Assembly (NCBI RefSeq): GCF_005222755.1 | Contig: NZ_STGD01000006.1 | Coordinates: forward strand, 186,001-250,000 | Direction of reading: 5' to 3' | Length of the DNA stretch: 64,000 nucleotides | Source: Roseomonas sp. HF4 | GTDB lineage: Bacteria; Pseudomonadota; Alphaproteobacteria; Acetobacterales; Acetobacteraceae | Part shown: piece by piece, positions 40,273-48,732 of the stretch | How the letters are laid out: every line of letters starts with the position of its first letter | Numbering within the stretch: the first letter of the stretch is position 1 | Translations under genes and position numbers: made by a program | The notes under the pieces: model-generated | Seen by the model: only the letters and a program-made list of their open reading frames with translations | What the model was told of the DNA's origin: nothing | The model's database searches: none

Positions 40273-41174
40273 CGTGCCGCCTCCGCCTGCCCGATCGCCG
40301 CGTGGCGCAGCCGTTCCGACAGCAGGTCGACGCTCGCGACGGTCAGGATGATCAGCAGCACGATGGCGCTGACCTCCTCGTAGTAGTTGAAGGAGATCAC
40401 CTTATAGAGTTCCTCCCCGATCCCGCCCGCGCCGACGAAGCCGATCACGGAGGCGGAGCGGATGTTCACCTCGAAGCGAAGCAGCAGGTAGGACAGCAGG
40501 TTCGGCAGCACCTGCGGCAGGATGGCGAAGCGGCAGGCATGCGCCCAGGACCCGCCCGCGGCGCGCACCGCCTCCCAGGGCTTCATGTCGGCGTTCTCGA
40601 TGGCTTCGGCGAACAGCTTGCCGTTGGCGCCGGCGGTGTGCAGCGTAATCGCCAGGATGCCGGCCAGCGCGCCGACGCCGAAGGCCCAGACGAAGATCAG
40701 CGCGTAGACGATCTCGGGGATGGTGCGCAGCGCCTCGAGGATGCGGCGCGTCGCGTGGTAGACGGCGCCGCCGGGTGCCAGGTTGCGCGCGGCCGGGAAG
40801 GCCAGCAGCAGCGACAGCGCCGAGCCCGCCAGCGTGGCCAGCGCCGCCATGTTCGCCGTCTCGAACAGGAGCCAGGCCCATTCCGGCAGGCGGTAGAACC
40901 AGAAGGCGATCGAGCCCTCGGTCTCCGCATCCGCGAACAGCGCGGCCCAGCGGAGGTCGGGCAGGATGCGCGCGAAGTACTCACCGATACGCGGCAGCCC
41001 GTCGCGGATGCTGGAGGGATGCGCCTCACTGACCCAGGCCGCGACGACGAGGCACGCGAGCAGGATGACGCCACCGAGCAGCGCCTGCGCGCGCTTCGCG
41101 CGGCGCGCGGCCAGGAAGGCTTCCTCCCCGCGGGTGACCGCGGGGAGGATGGCCAGGACGGCCGGTGAGGTCAC
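40269..41174 (-). CDS. phnE: Phosphonate-type ABC transporter permease PhnE (first)
   Basis: 301 residues. Features shared with the other permease: KLFAEAIENADMKPWEAVRA, AGGSWAHACRFAILPQVLPN and RFEVNIRSASVIGFVGAGGI. It has a long N-terminal transmembrane and periplasmic part (LLGGVILLACLVVAAWVSEA, then the LPRIGEYFARILPDLRWAAL region). The GTG at 41174 overlaps the stop of phnD. Two non-identical PhnE proteins suggest a heterodimeric channel. Confidence 0.93.
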   Translation of the reverse strand: MTSPAVLAILPAVTRGEEAFLAARRAKRAQALLGGVILLACLVVAAWVSEAHPSSIRDGLPRIGEYFARILPDLRWAALFADAETEGSIAFWFYRLPEWAWLLFETANMAALATLAGSALSLLLAFPAARNLAPGGAVYHATRRILEALRTIPEIVYALIFVWAFGVGALAGILAITLHTAGANGKLFAEAIENADMKPWEAVRAAGGSWAHACRFAILPQVLPNLLSYLLLRFEVNIRSASVIGFVGAGGIGEELYKVISFNYYEEVSAIVLLIILTVASVDLLSERLRHAAIGQAEAAR

Positions 41175-42169
41175 GAACGGCGGCGGCGCGCCGCGGCTTC
41201 CTCGCGCCGGATCTCGACGATCAGCTCGTAGTCCTGGTGGCGCACCTCGCGGTAGCCGGTGCCCGAGCCGCGCTCGACCTGGCGGTAGATCTCGGCATGC
41301 GCCTTGGGCAGCGCGAGGTGGAAGCGCTTCCAATCCTCCTTGAAGGCGGCGGGCAGATCGGTCCGCGCGGTGTGCGGGCCATTCACGATCGGCTCGCTGG
41401 TCCAGATGATGCGCATGTCGCGCATGTTGAGCATGCCCTTGTCCACCATCGCGCGCAGATTGCCGCGGGTGTAGCCCTGGATCACGTCGCCCTGGCCAGA
41501 GGCCCAGGTGACGGCGGCGTCGTACTGGCGCTGCAGCACGGCGACCACCGCCTGCTCATGCCCGCCGCCGAAGCCGGTGCGCGAGAAGTACTGGCCGCTT
41601 TCCACGCCGATGCCCTGGCGACGCAGCGCGAAGCGCGGGATCAGGTAGCCGGAGGTGGAATTGGGGTCGGCCCAGGCGAGCGAGCGGCCGCGCATCTGCT
41701 CGAGGCTGGTGATGCCGGTATCGGCGCGCGTGATCATCACCGCGACATAGGAGATGGAGCCGTCCGCCTCCTCGGCCGTGAGCAGCGGCTCGACACCGCC
41801 ATTGGTGTCGAGCCACGCACCGGCATAGGCCGAGGCGCCCATGCCGGCGACCTCGATCTGCTTCGCGCCGAAAGCCTGCTGAACGCCCGCGTAGTCCGAC
41901 GCCGGGAACAGCCGCGTCGGCACGCCGAAGGTCGCCTCCAGCAGGTCACGATAGGCGCCGAAGCGGCCCATGCGGTCGGCCTCGTTCTCGCCGCCGAGCA
42001 GGCCGACGCGCAGCTGCGGGACCTGTTCCGCCCAGGGGCGGCGGCCAGCAGCGGGGAAGCCTTCCGCGAAGGTTTCCGTGCGGCGGGCCGTCCAGGCCTG
42101 CGCGCGCAGCGCGGTCGGCAACAGGGCGGCGCCGGCGGCGAGGCCGGCGAGGTGGCGGCGGGTGATCAT
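41171..42169 (-). CDS. phnD: Phosphonate-type ABC transporter substrate-binding protein PhnD
   Basis: 332 residues with a Tat-type signal (MITRRHLAGLAAGAALLPTA). PhnD features: LRVGLLGGENEADRMGRFGA, YRDLLEATFGVPTRLFPASD, VAGMGASAYAGAWLD, LAWADPNSTSGYLIPRFAL and DAAVTWASGQGD, the last two lining the phosphonate pocket in the family. It is the first binding protein in the window with its own permeases and ATPase. GGAAGAA precedes the ATG. Cargo specificity (alkylphosphonate, phosphite, hypophosphite) is not readable here. Confidence 0.93.
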   Translation of the reverse strand: MITRRHLAGLAAGAALLPTALRAQAWTARRTETFAEGFPAAGRRPWAEQVPQLRVGLLGGENEADRMGRFGAYRDLLEATFGVPTRLFPASDYAGVQQAFGAKQIEVAGMGASAYAGAWLDTNGGVEPLLTAEEADGSISYVAVMITRADTGITSLEQMRGRSLAWADPNSTSGYLIPRFALRRQGIGVESGQYFSRTGFGGGHEQAVVAVLQRQYDAAVTWASGQGDVIQGYTRGNLRAMVDKGMLNMRDMRIIWTSEPIVNGPHTARTDLPAAFKEDWKRFHLALPKAHAEIYRQVERGSGTGYREVRHQDYELIVEIRREEAAARRRRS

Positions 42170-42194
42170 GGGGGCTTCTTCCGTTGGGGGTGGG

Positions 42195-42998
42195 TCAGGC
42201 GGGCACGGCAACGAGGCGCGGCGGCGCCGCGCCGACCACGGCGGCCGCTTCCTCGGCGAACTCCTCCTCGGTGACGCCGTAGATGTCGCGGATGCGCGCG
42301 GCGGTGAGCGCCGCCGGCAATCCGTCGAACACAACGCGGCCCGCATTCAGCGCGACGATCCGGTCGCAGTAGTCCCGCGCGGTCGTGAGGTCGTGCAGGT
42401 TGACCAGCACCGTGATGCCGTCGCGGTTCACGCCGCGCAGCGCGTCCATCACGGTGCGCGCATTGCGCGGGTCGAGGCTCGCGATCGGCTCGTCGGCCAG
42501 GATGATGCGCGGTTCCTGCAGCAGCGCGCGCGCGATGGCGACGCGCTGTTGCTGCCCGCCGGACAGCGTGTCGGCGCGCTGCAGCGCCGTCTCGGCCAGA
42601 TCGAAGCGGTCCAGTGCGGCCAGCGCCATCGCCCGCTCCTCGGCCGTGAACATCCGCATCAGTGAGGTCATCAGCGGGCGGCGGTTCAGCCGCCCGACGA
42701 GCACATTGGTCAGCACGTCGAGCCGCTGTACCAGGTTGAACTGCTGGAAGATCATGGCGCAGCGCATGCGCCAGTCGCGCAGCGCGCGCCCCTTCAGCGC
42801 CGTGACCGCGACGCCCTCGAAGCGCACCGTGCCGGCGGAGGGCTCGGTCAACCGGTTCAGCATACGCAGCAGCGTGGACTTGCCGGCGCCAGAGCGACCG
42901 ATCACGCCCACCATCTGCCCGGCGGGCACGACGAGATGCACGTCCTGCACCGCGGCCCTGTCGCCGAAACGGCGCGTCAGCCCTTCGATCTCCAGCAT
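42195..42998 (-). CDS. phnC: Phosphonate-type ABC transporter ATP-binding protein PhnC
   Basis: 267 residues. Walker [19 protein letters not shown]-loop [17 protein letters not shown], signature [15 protein letters not shown], Walker [14 protein letters not shown] and the H-loop LVNLHDL. The N-RL/T-SL insertion ([17 protein letters not shown]) is typical of PhnC. It is the first gene of the minus-strand phnC-phnD-phnE-phnE operon. A possible control region of 157 bases separates it from the divergent Bug gene. No C-P lyase or phosphonatase genes are present in the window. Confidence 0.95.
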   Translation of the reverse strand: MLEIEGLTRRFGDRAAVQDVHLVVPAGQMVGVIGRSGAGKSTLLRMLNRLTEPSAGTVRFEGVAVTALKGRALRDWRMRCAMIFQQFNLVQRLDVLTNVLVGRLNRRPLMTSLMRMFTAEERAMALAALDRFDLAETALQRADTLSGGQQQRVAIARALLQEPRIILADEPIASLDPRNARTVMDALRGVNRDGITVLVNLHDLTTARDYCDRIVALNAGRVVFDGLPAALTAARIRDIYGVTEEEFAEEAAAVVGAAPPRLVAVPA

Positions 42999-43155
42999 CG
43001 CCCACCCGCCTGTTCGTCCCGCCGACCTAGCAGCGCCGCGTGACGGGCGCGTGACGGATGCCTGACAGGCGGGTTGCAGTGGCGGCTTGATCCCGGCACG
43101 GCAACGCGGCGAGTATCCCGGCCGCAAGAAAGCCACGTCCACGGGAGGACACGCC

Positions 43156-44124
43156 ATGACCCCCACGCGCCGCACGGCGATGCTCGCCGCCGCCGCCTTC
43201 GTCGCACCTGCTGTCGCGCGCGCGCAGCCGCGCTGGCCGGACCGCCCGGTGACGCTCGTCAACCCCTATGCGCCCGGCGGCTCGACCGATTTCTCGACGC
43301 GCCTGGTGGCAGCGCGGATGGAGGCGGTGCTCGGCCAGTCCGTGGTCGTGGAGGCCCGCCCCGGCGCCGGCACCGCGGTCGCCAACGCGCATGTCGCGGC
43401 GCAGCGGCCGGACGGCTACACGCTGCTGATGGGGACGACTTCGCTCGCGGTGCTGCCGGCGCTGCAGCCGGCCTCCCAGCCGCGGGACCCGGTCGCCGCC
43501 TTCGCGCCCTGCGGCCCGGCCACGAAATCCTACTTCGTGCTGCACGTGCACCCCGACCTGCCGGCGCGCACGACCGCCGAGCTGATCGCCTATGCCCGCG
43601 CCAACCCCGGCAAGCTGAGCTGGGGCAGTTCCGGCACCGGCGCGATCAACCACATGTCCTTCGAGCTGTTCCGCGCGCAGACGCGGATCGACGCCGTGCA
43701 CGTGCCCTATCGCGGCGGCGCCCCGGCGCTGATCGACCTGCAGGCGGGACGCATCCAGGCCATGTTCTCGGCCACGCAGGAAGCCGGACCGTCGATGGAG
43801 GCGGGCAAGACGCGCGGCATCGCCGTGACCGCGCCGCGCGCCATTGCACGCCTGCCGAACCTGCCGCCGATCGCCGACGCGGTGCCCGGCTACGAGACGG
43901 TGTTCTGGCAGGGCGTCTTCGCCCCCGCCGGCACCCCCGCACCCGTCGTCGCGCAGATCGAGGCGGCGCTGAAGGCCGCGACCGCCGACGCCGGCGTCAT
44001 CGAGCGCCTGGCCGGCGCCGGTATCGAGACCTGGCCGGGCGATGCGGCGACACTGCGCACGACACTGGCCCGCGACGTCGAGACCTGGACGCGCATCATC
44101 CGCGAGGCGAACATCCAGGCCTGA
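43156..44124 (+). CDS. Bug/TctC-family substrate-binding protein
   Basis: 322 residues. The signal ([20 protein letters not shown]) is twin-arginine-like. The mature start [20 protein letters not shown] is the Bug ligand loop, and [34 protein letters not shown] and [14 protein letters not shown] complete the family pattern. GGGAGGA is six bases before the ATG. Divergent from phnC; no TctAB genes adjoin. Ligand unknown, probably a carboxylate. Confidence 0.93.
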   Translation: MTPTRRTAMLAAAAFVAPAVARAQPRWPDRPVTLVNPYAPGGSTDFSTRLVAARMEAVLGQSVVVEARPGAGTAVANAHVAAQRPDGYTLLMGTTSLAVLPALQPASQPRDPVAAFAPCGPATKSYFVLHVHPDLPARTTAELIAYARANPGKLSWGSSGTGAINHMSFELFRAQTRIDAVHVPYRGGAPALIDLQAGRIQAMFSATQEAGPSMEAGKTRGIAVTAPRAIARLPNLPPIADAVPGYETVFWQGVFAPAGTPAPVVAQIEAALKAATADAGVIERLAGAGIETWPGDAATLRTTLARDVETWTRIIREANIQA

Positions 44125-44127
44125 TGG

Positions 44128-44180
44128 TTGGCGCGCGAAGGTTCACTTTCGTGCCCCTCGGGCGCCGGGCGGGCCGCAGG
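44128..44180 (-). repeat. Dispersed repeat B, copy 3 (inverted)
   Basis: Read on the minus strand it gives CGGCGCCCGAGGGGCACGAA followed by AGTGAACCTTCGCGCG, matching copies at 31061 and 19768. Starts three bases after the Bug gene stop and is followed 30 bases later by a copy of repeat A. Confidence 0.75.
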
Positions 44181-44212
44181 TCGGAACTCGTACGCTTGGC
44201 GTGGGGCGAGGC

Positions 44213-44290
44213 CAGGGCGGGGAGAAGGGACCTTCCCCCCCCCGTCCCCCCGACCTTCTTTGGGACCTGGGGCTCCGAGGTGCGGGGCAG
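44213..44290 (+). repeat. Dispersed repeat A, copy 4 (partial)
   Basis: Only the 5' part is recognisable: GGGGAGAAGGGACCTTCCCC, a C-run, then CGACCTTCTTTGGGACCTGG. The second hairpin is absent or decayed, so this copy is degenerate. Confidence 0.65.
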
Positions 44291-44380
44291 CCGCGTGGGC
44301 TTGGCGCCGGCGCGGCACTTGCTAGGCTCCCGATCCGGGGCGGCGCGACCTATGCCGGCCCGCCACAACGGGAGAGGCCG

Positions 44381-45994
44381 ATGACAACGACATCACGCCT
44401 GCTGGGCGGCGCCGTCGCCGCCGCCGTCGCGCTGGGCGCGACCGCCGCGGACGCGCAGCAACCGCGCACCCTGCGCATCGCCATGACCGCGACCGACGTG
44501 CCAACCACCACCGGCATGCCGAACAACGGCTTCGAGGGCATGCGCTTCCTCGGCTACCCGATCTTCGAATCCCTGGTGCTCTGGGACCTGTCGAACCCGC
44601 GCGAGCCCGCAGGGCTGCGCCCGGGGCTCGCGGAACGCTGGGAACAGGATGCCGCCGACCCCAAGGTCTGGCGCTTCCACCTCCGCCGCGGCGTAACCTT
44701 CCATGACGGCACCGCCTTCAACGCCGACGCCGTCGTCTGGAACCTCGACCGGTTCTTCCGCAACGACAGCCCGCAATTCGACGCGACGGGCAGCGCCATC
44801 ACGCGCGGGCGAATCCCGGTGATGGAATCGTACCGCAAGATCGACGACCACACGGTCGAGCTGGTGACGACGCGACCCGTCTCCTACTGGCCCTACCTCG
44901 TCACCTACATCCTGATGACCTCGCCCAATTCCTGGGAACAGGGCGGGCGGGACTGGGGCCGGGTGGCGGCGCTGCCGCCGGCGGGCACCGGGCCGTTCCG
45001 CCTCAGCCGCTTCACGCCGCGGCAATCGGCGGAACTGACGCGCAACGACACCTACTGGAACGCGAACGGCCGCGCGCGGCTCGACCGCGTCCTGCTGCTG
45101 CCGATGCCCGAGGCGACGACGCGGCTCGCCGCGCTGCGCTCCGGCCAGGTGGACTGGATCGAGGTGCCGCCGCCCGACGCCATCGCGTCCCTGCGGTCCG
45201 CGGGCTTCACCATCAGCACCGGCTCCTATCCGCATGTCTGGCCCTGGGTCTTCGCCGCCGGGCGGGACGGCAGCGCCGTGCAGGACGTGCGCGTGCGCCA
45301 GGCGCTGAACTACTGCTTCGACCGTGCCGGCATGGTGCAGCTGCTGAACGGCACGGGCGAGCCATCGGTCGGCTTCTTCAAGGCGAACGACCCGAATTTC
45401 GGCAACCCGCAGAACCGCTACCGGCTCGACCCGGCGCGCGGCCGCGCGCTGCTGGCCGAGGCCGGCTTCACGGCGCAGCGGCCGCTGTCGATCCGCATCG
45501 GCATCTCGACCTCGGGCTCGGGGCAGATGCTGCCGCTGCCGATGAACGAGTTCCTGCAGCAGTCGCTGAAGGAGAATTGCGGCGTCGATGTCGCCTTCGA
45601 GGTGGTGGAGTGGAACACGCTGCTGGGCGCGCTGCGCGTCGCGCCCGACCAGCCGCAATGGCTGCGCGCGGATGCGGTGAACATCTCGCTGGTCTCCTCC
45701 GACCCGTCGCAGATGGCGCGCTGGTTCATGTCGGCCAACTTTTCCCCACGGGGCTCGAATTCGGGCCATTGGCGGGACGCGCAGTTCGACGCGGCCTTCG
45801 CGGCCCTCGAGACCGAGCGCGATCCCGCGCGCATCACGCAACTGCTGCGCACCGCGCATGAGCGGCTGGTGGACAACCCGCCCTGGCTCTGGATCGTGCA
45901 CGACCTGAACCCGCGGGCGATGAGCCGGCGCGTGCGCGGCTTCACCCCGGCGCAGTCCTGGTTCCAGGACCTGACGACGGTGGAAGTGCAGTAG
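44381..45994 (+). CDS. Family-5 ABC substrate-binding protein, paralogue 1 of a tandem pair
   Basis: 537 residues with a Sec-type signal ending TAADAQQP. It is nearly collinear with the next gene: both have RTLRIAMTA, DVPTTTGMPNNGFEGMRFLG, YPIFES and a LWDLS core, and both end in HDLNPRAM plus AQSWFQDL. Other family-5 features: LRRGVTFHDGTAFNADAVVW, GTGPFRLSRFTPRQSAEL, LPMPEATTRLAALRSGQVDW. GGGAGAGG precedes the ATG. No permease genes flank it, so it must use a remote transporter. Confidence 0.93.
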   Translation: MTTTSRLLGGAVAAAVALGATAADAQQPRTLRIAMTATDVPTTTGMPNNGFEGMRFLGYPIFESLVLWDLSNPREPAGLRPGLAERWEQDAADPKVWRFHLRRGVTFHDGTAFNADAVVWNLDRFFRNDSPQFDATGSAITRGRIPVMESYRKIDDHTVELVTTRPVSYWPYLVTYILMTSPNSWEQGGRDWGRVAALPPAGTGPFRLSRFTPRQSAELTRNDTYWNANGRARLDRVLLLPMPEATTRLAALRSGQVDWIEVPPPDAIASLRSAGFTISTGSYPHVWPWVFAAGRDGSAVQDVRVRQALNYCFDRAGMVQLLNGTGEPSVGFFKANDPNFGNPQNRYRLDPARGRALLAEAGFTAQRPLSIRIGISTSGSGQMLPLPMNEFLQQSLKENCGVDVAFEVVEWNTLLGALRVAPDQPQWLRADAVNISLVSSDPSQMARWFMSANFSPRGSNSGHWRDAQFDAAFAALETERDPARITQLLRTAHERLVDNPPWLWIVHDLNPRAMSRRVRGFTPAQSWFQDLTTVEVQ

Positions 45995-46012
45995 CGGGCC
46001 CGCTTTTTCGCC

Positions 46013-46140
46013 CTCAGGCGCCGGCGCCGCCATCCGGCGGCTTGGCTATCGCGCCGCGCACTGCCGCGCCGGGCGGACGTGTCGGCCTGGGCGCGGTCGC
46101 GCCTTGCGCTCCCGGATCGCGGCAGGGCCGCGATCCGCCT
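46013..46140 (+). repeat. Dispersed repeat C, copy 1
   Basis: Shares CCCTCAGGCGCCGG and GGCCTGGGCGCGGTCGCGCC (46084-46103, itself a palindrome GGCGCG-GT-CGCGCC) with the element at 47832. The shared block is followed by a perfect 10-bp hairpin GGATCGCGGC-AGG-GCCGCGATCC at 46114-46136. Confidence 0.75.
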
Positions 46141-46220
46141 CCGACGGTGCGGCCCGCTTCTTGCGTCATCCCGTTGCGACGGGCGGCACCCCGCCGCCCC
46201 TGCAGCGGGGAGACCATTCC

Positions 46221-47831
46221 ATGAGCAGGTTCCGGCGGATATCCGCCTATGCGCTGGGCGGGGCGATGCTCGTCGCGGCCGGCACGGCGCTGGCGCAGCA
46301 GCCGCGCACGCTCCGCATCGCCATGACGGCCTCCGACGTGCCGACCACGACCGGCATGCCGAACAACGGCTTCGAGGGCATGCGCTTCCTCGGCTACCCG
46401 ATCTTCGAATCCATGGTGCTCTGGGACCTCTCGGATCCCTCGAAGCCCGCGGGGCTCCGCCCGGGCCTCGCGGAACGCTGGGAACAGGACCCGAACGACC
46501 CAAAGACCTGGATCTTCCATCTGCGCCGCGGCGTGACGTTCCATGACGGCACGCCGGTCAACGCCGATGCGGTGATCTGGAACTACGACCGCTTCTTCCG
46601 CAACGACAGCCCGCAATTCGAGCCGGCCGCGTCGGGCATCACGCGCGCGCGCACGCCGATCATGGCGTCCTACCGCAAGATCGACGAATTCACCGTCGCG
46701 CTGACGACGAACCGCGTCGCCTCCTACTTCCCCTACATGGTGGTCTACCACCTGCTCGCCTCCCCGCAGGCGTGGGAGACGGCTGGGCGGGACTGGGCGC
46801 GCGTCGCCAACGCGCCGGCCGGCACCGGCCCCTTCCGCCTGTCGCGCTTCGTGCCGCGGCAATCGGTGGAGCTGGCGCGCCATGACGGCTACTGGGACAC
46901 GGCGCGCCGCGCGCGTCTCGACCGCATCCTTCTGCAGCCGATGCCCGAGGCGAACACCCGCCTCGCGGCGCTGCGCTCCGGCCAGGTGGATTGGATCGAG
47001 GTGCCGCCGCCCGATGCCATCCCCTCGCTCCGCGCCGCCGGCTTCAACGTCACCACCGGCTCCTACCCGCATGTCTGGCCGTGGTTCTTCCAGATGAACG
47101 GCGACCGCACGCCATTCCGCGACGTGCGCGTGCGCCAGGGGCTGAACTACTGCGTCGACCGCGCAGGCCTCGTGCAGCTGCTGAACGGCACGGCGGAGCC
47201 CTCGGTCGGCTGGCTGAAGCCGAACGACCCCGCCTTCGGCACGCCGGAGCACCGCTACCGGCTCGACCCCGCGCGCGGCCGCGCGCTGCTCGCCGAAGCG
47301 GGCTTCAACGCGCAGAACCCGCTCCGCTTCCGCGTCATGATCTCGACCAGCGGATCGGGCCAGATGCTGCCGCTGCCGATGAACGAGTTCCTGCAACAGA
47401 ACCTGCGGGAGGCCTGCGGCGTCCAGGTCGAATTCGAGGTGACCGACTGGCAGAACCTGCTCAACGCCACACGGAGCGCCTGGGACGGGCCGATCGTGGC
47501 GAACATCCAGTCGCTCAACCCGTCCTCGCCGTCCTCGGACCCGTCGGTGATGGCGCGCTACTTCCTGCGTGCGTTTCAGCCGCCCAACGGCTTCAACTGG
47601 CCGGGCTTCTCGGACGACCGCTTCGAGGCCGCCTTCGCGCGGCTGGAAGCGGCGCGCACGCCGGCCGAGACCCAGGCCGCCTATGCCGAGGCGCATGCCC
47701 GCGTGGTCGACAACCCGCCCTGGTTGTTCATCGTGCACGACCTCAACCCGCGTGCGATGCATCGGCGGGTGACGGGCTTTACCTCGGCGCAGTCCTGGTT
47801 CCAGGACCTGGTTCCCGTGGGTCTTCAGTAG
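46221..47831 (+). CDS. Family-5 ABC substrate-binding protein, paralogue 2 of a tandem pair
   Basis: 536 residues, one residue shorter than its neighbour at 44381 and alike almost throughout (DVPTTTGMPNNGFEGMRFLG, HLRRGVTFHDGTPVNADAVI, FFRNDSPQFEPAASG, EVPPPDAIPSLRAAGFNVTT, PLPMNEFLQQNLREACGVQV). Signal peptide ends near GTALAQQ. A recent tandem duplication, followed by ligand-loop divergence, is the simplest reading. The stop is one base before a copy of repeat C. Confidence 0.93.
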   Translation: MSRFRRISAYALGGAMLVAAGTALAQQPRTLRIAMTASDVPTTTGMPNNGFEGMRFLGYPIFESMVLWDLSDPSKPAGLRPGLAERWEQDPNDPKTWIFHLRRGVTFHDGTPVNADAVIWNYDRFFRNDSPQFEPAASGITRARTPIMASYRKIDEFTVALTTNRVASYFPYMVVYHLLASPQAWETAGRDWARVANAPAGTGPFRLSRFVPRQSVELARHDGYWDTARRARLDRILLQPMPEANTRLAALRSGQVDWIEVPPPDAIPSLRAAGFNVTTGSYPHVWPWFFQMNGDRTPFRDVRVRQGLNYCVDRAGLVQLLNGTAEPSVGWLKPNDPAFGTPEHRYRLDPARGRALLAEAGFNAQNPLRFRVMISTSGSGQMLPLPMNEFLQQNLREACGVQVEFEVTDWQNLLNATRSAWDGPIVANIQSLNPSSPSSDPSVMARYFLRAFQPPNGFNWPGFSDDRFEAAFARLEAARTPAETQAAYAEAHARVVDNPPWLFIVHDLNPRAMHRRVTGFTSAQSWFQDLVPVGLQ

Positions 47832-47912
47832 GCCCTCAGGCGCCGGGCGGGAAGGCTGGCCTGGGCGCGGTCGCGCCATGCGCTCCCGGCCCGAGGCGAT
47901 GCCTCGGGCCGA
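47832..47912 (+). repeat. Dispersed repeat C, copy 2
   Basis: Same order as the copy at 46013: CCCTCAGGCGCCGGGCGG, GGCCTGGGCGCGGTCGCGCC at 47858-47877, TGCGCTCCC, then a perfect 10-bp hairpin GGCCCGAGGC-GAT-GCCTCGGGCC at 47888-47910. The stem sequence differs completely from copy 1 but its length and position are conserved. Confidence 0.75.
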
Positions 47913-48012
47913 GGTAGCGTTCGCCCTCACGCGCCCGGGGGTCGCATCCGCAGGGTCCGGCTTCCCCATCGGTGCGCGACGCGACACGATGCCGCCGAAG
48001 GAGGACCCGCCC

Positions 48013-48339
48013 ATGATCGTCGACCTGCGCATCTACACATGCCTGCCCAACCGCGTGGCGGAATTCGTCGCGCTGTATGAGGACAAGGGCTGGCCGATCC
48101 AGCAGAAGCACCTCGGCAACTGCGTCGGCTGGTACACCACCATCGAGGGCGCGCTGAACACCATCGTCCACATGTGGGGCTACCAGGACCAGGCCGACCG
48201 CGAGCGGCGCCGCGCCGCCATGGCCGCCGATCCCGCCTGGGCCGACTACCTGGCCGAGGTCGGCAGGCGCGGCATCCTCGTCAACATGGAAAACCGCATC
48301 GTGAAGCCCGCACCCTTCTTCGCCGCACAGCGCGGATGA
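48013..48339 (+). CDS. NIPSNAP family protein
   Basis: 108 residues, one ferredoxin-like alpha/beta NIPSNAP domain: MIVDLRIYTCLPNRVAEFVA, LYEDKGWPIQQKHLGNCVGW and NTIVHMWGYQDQADRERRRA. The motif MWGY-x-D is the family core. AAGGAGG at 47999-48005 fixes the start at 48013. The stop overlaps the next gene ATG (ATGA). NIPSNAP proteins form dimers of unknown enzymatic function in bacteria; they are often found beside catabolic or transport genes. Confidence 0.9.
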   Translation: MIVDLRIYTCLPNRVAEFVALYEDKGWPIQQKHLGNCVGWYTTIEGALNTIVHMWGYQDQADRERRRAAMAADPAWADYLAEVGRRGILVNMENRIVKPAPFFAAQRG

Positions 48340-48704
48340 TCTGCGGGCTCGCGGCGCTCCTTCTCTGCCAATTGGCTGGGGAGGCGCTGGCACGCGCCCT
48401 CGCGCTGCCCGTCCCCGGGCCCGTCATCGGCATGGCGCTGCTGTTCGCCGCGCTGCTTGCGCACCGCAGGCCCGGCCCGCCGGAGGATGTCGCGCGTGTC
48501 GCCGACGGCCTGCTCGCGCATCTCGGCCTGCTCTTCGTGCCGGCCTGCCGCGGCGTCGTGCTGCATCTGCCGCTGCTGGCGCGGGACCGGGCGCCGCTGT
48601 CGCTCACGATCCTCGTCGGTACGCTGGCGGCGATCGGCGCGACGGGACTGCTGGCGCAGGCGCTGCTGCTGCCGCTGCTCTGGCGCGTGTTCGGCGGGAC
48701 GTGA
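48336..48704 (+). CDS. CidA/LrgA family membrane protein
   Basis: 122 residues, four transmembrane helices. ICGLAALLLCQLAGEALARA and LPVPGPVIGMALLFAALLA carry the CidA/LrgA signature (LPxPGxVxGM). FVPACRGVVLHLPLLARD follows. The family is holin-like and controls murein hydrolase export or carboxylate transport with an LrgB partner; no lrgB gene lies next to it. The start overlaps the NIPSNAP stop by four bases. Confidence 0.9.
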   Translation: MICGLAALLLCQLAGEALARALALPVPGPVIGMALLFAALLAHRRPGPPEDVARVADGLLAHLGLLFVPACRGVVLHLPLLARDRAPLSLTILVGTLAAIGATGLLAQALLLPLLWRVFGGT

Positions 48705-48732
48705 CGGCGGCGCCAGGCTCTGGGAGCGCGGC

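Noticed and set aside
45994-46012. GCGGGCCCGC followed by TTTTT as a terminator after the binding-protein gene
   Set aside because: The palindrome leaves no room for a loop beyond a 3-bp stem, so a functional intrinsic terminator is doubtful.
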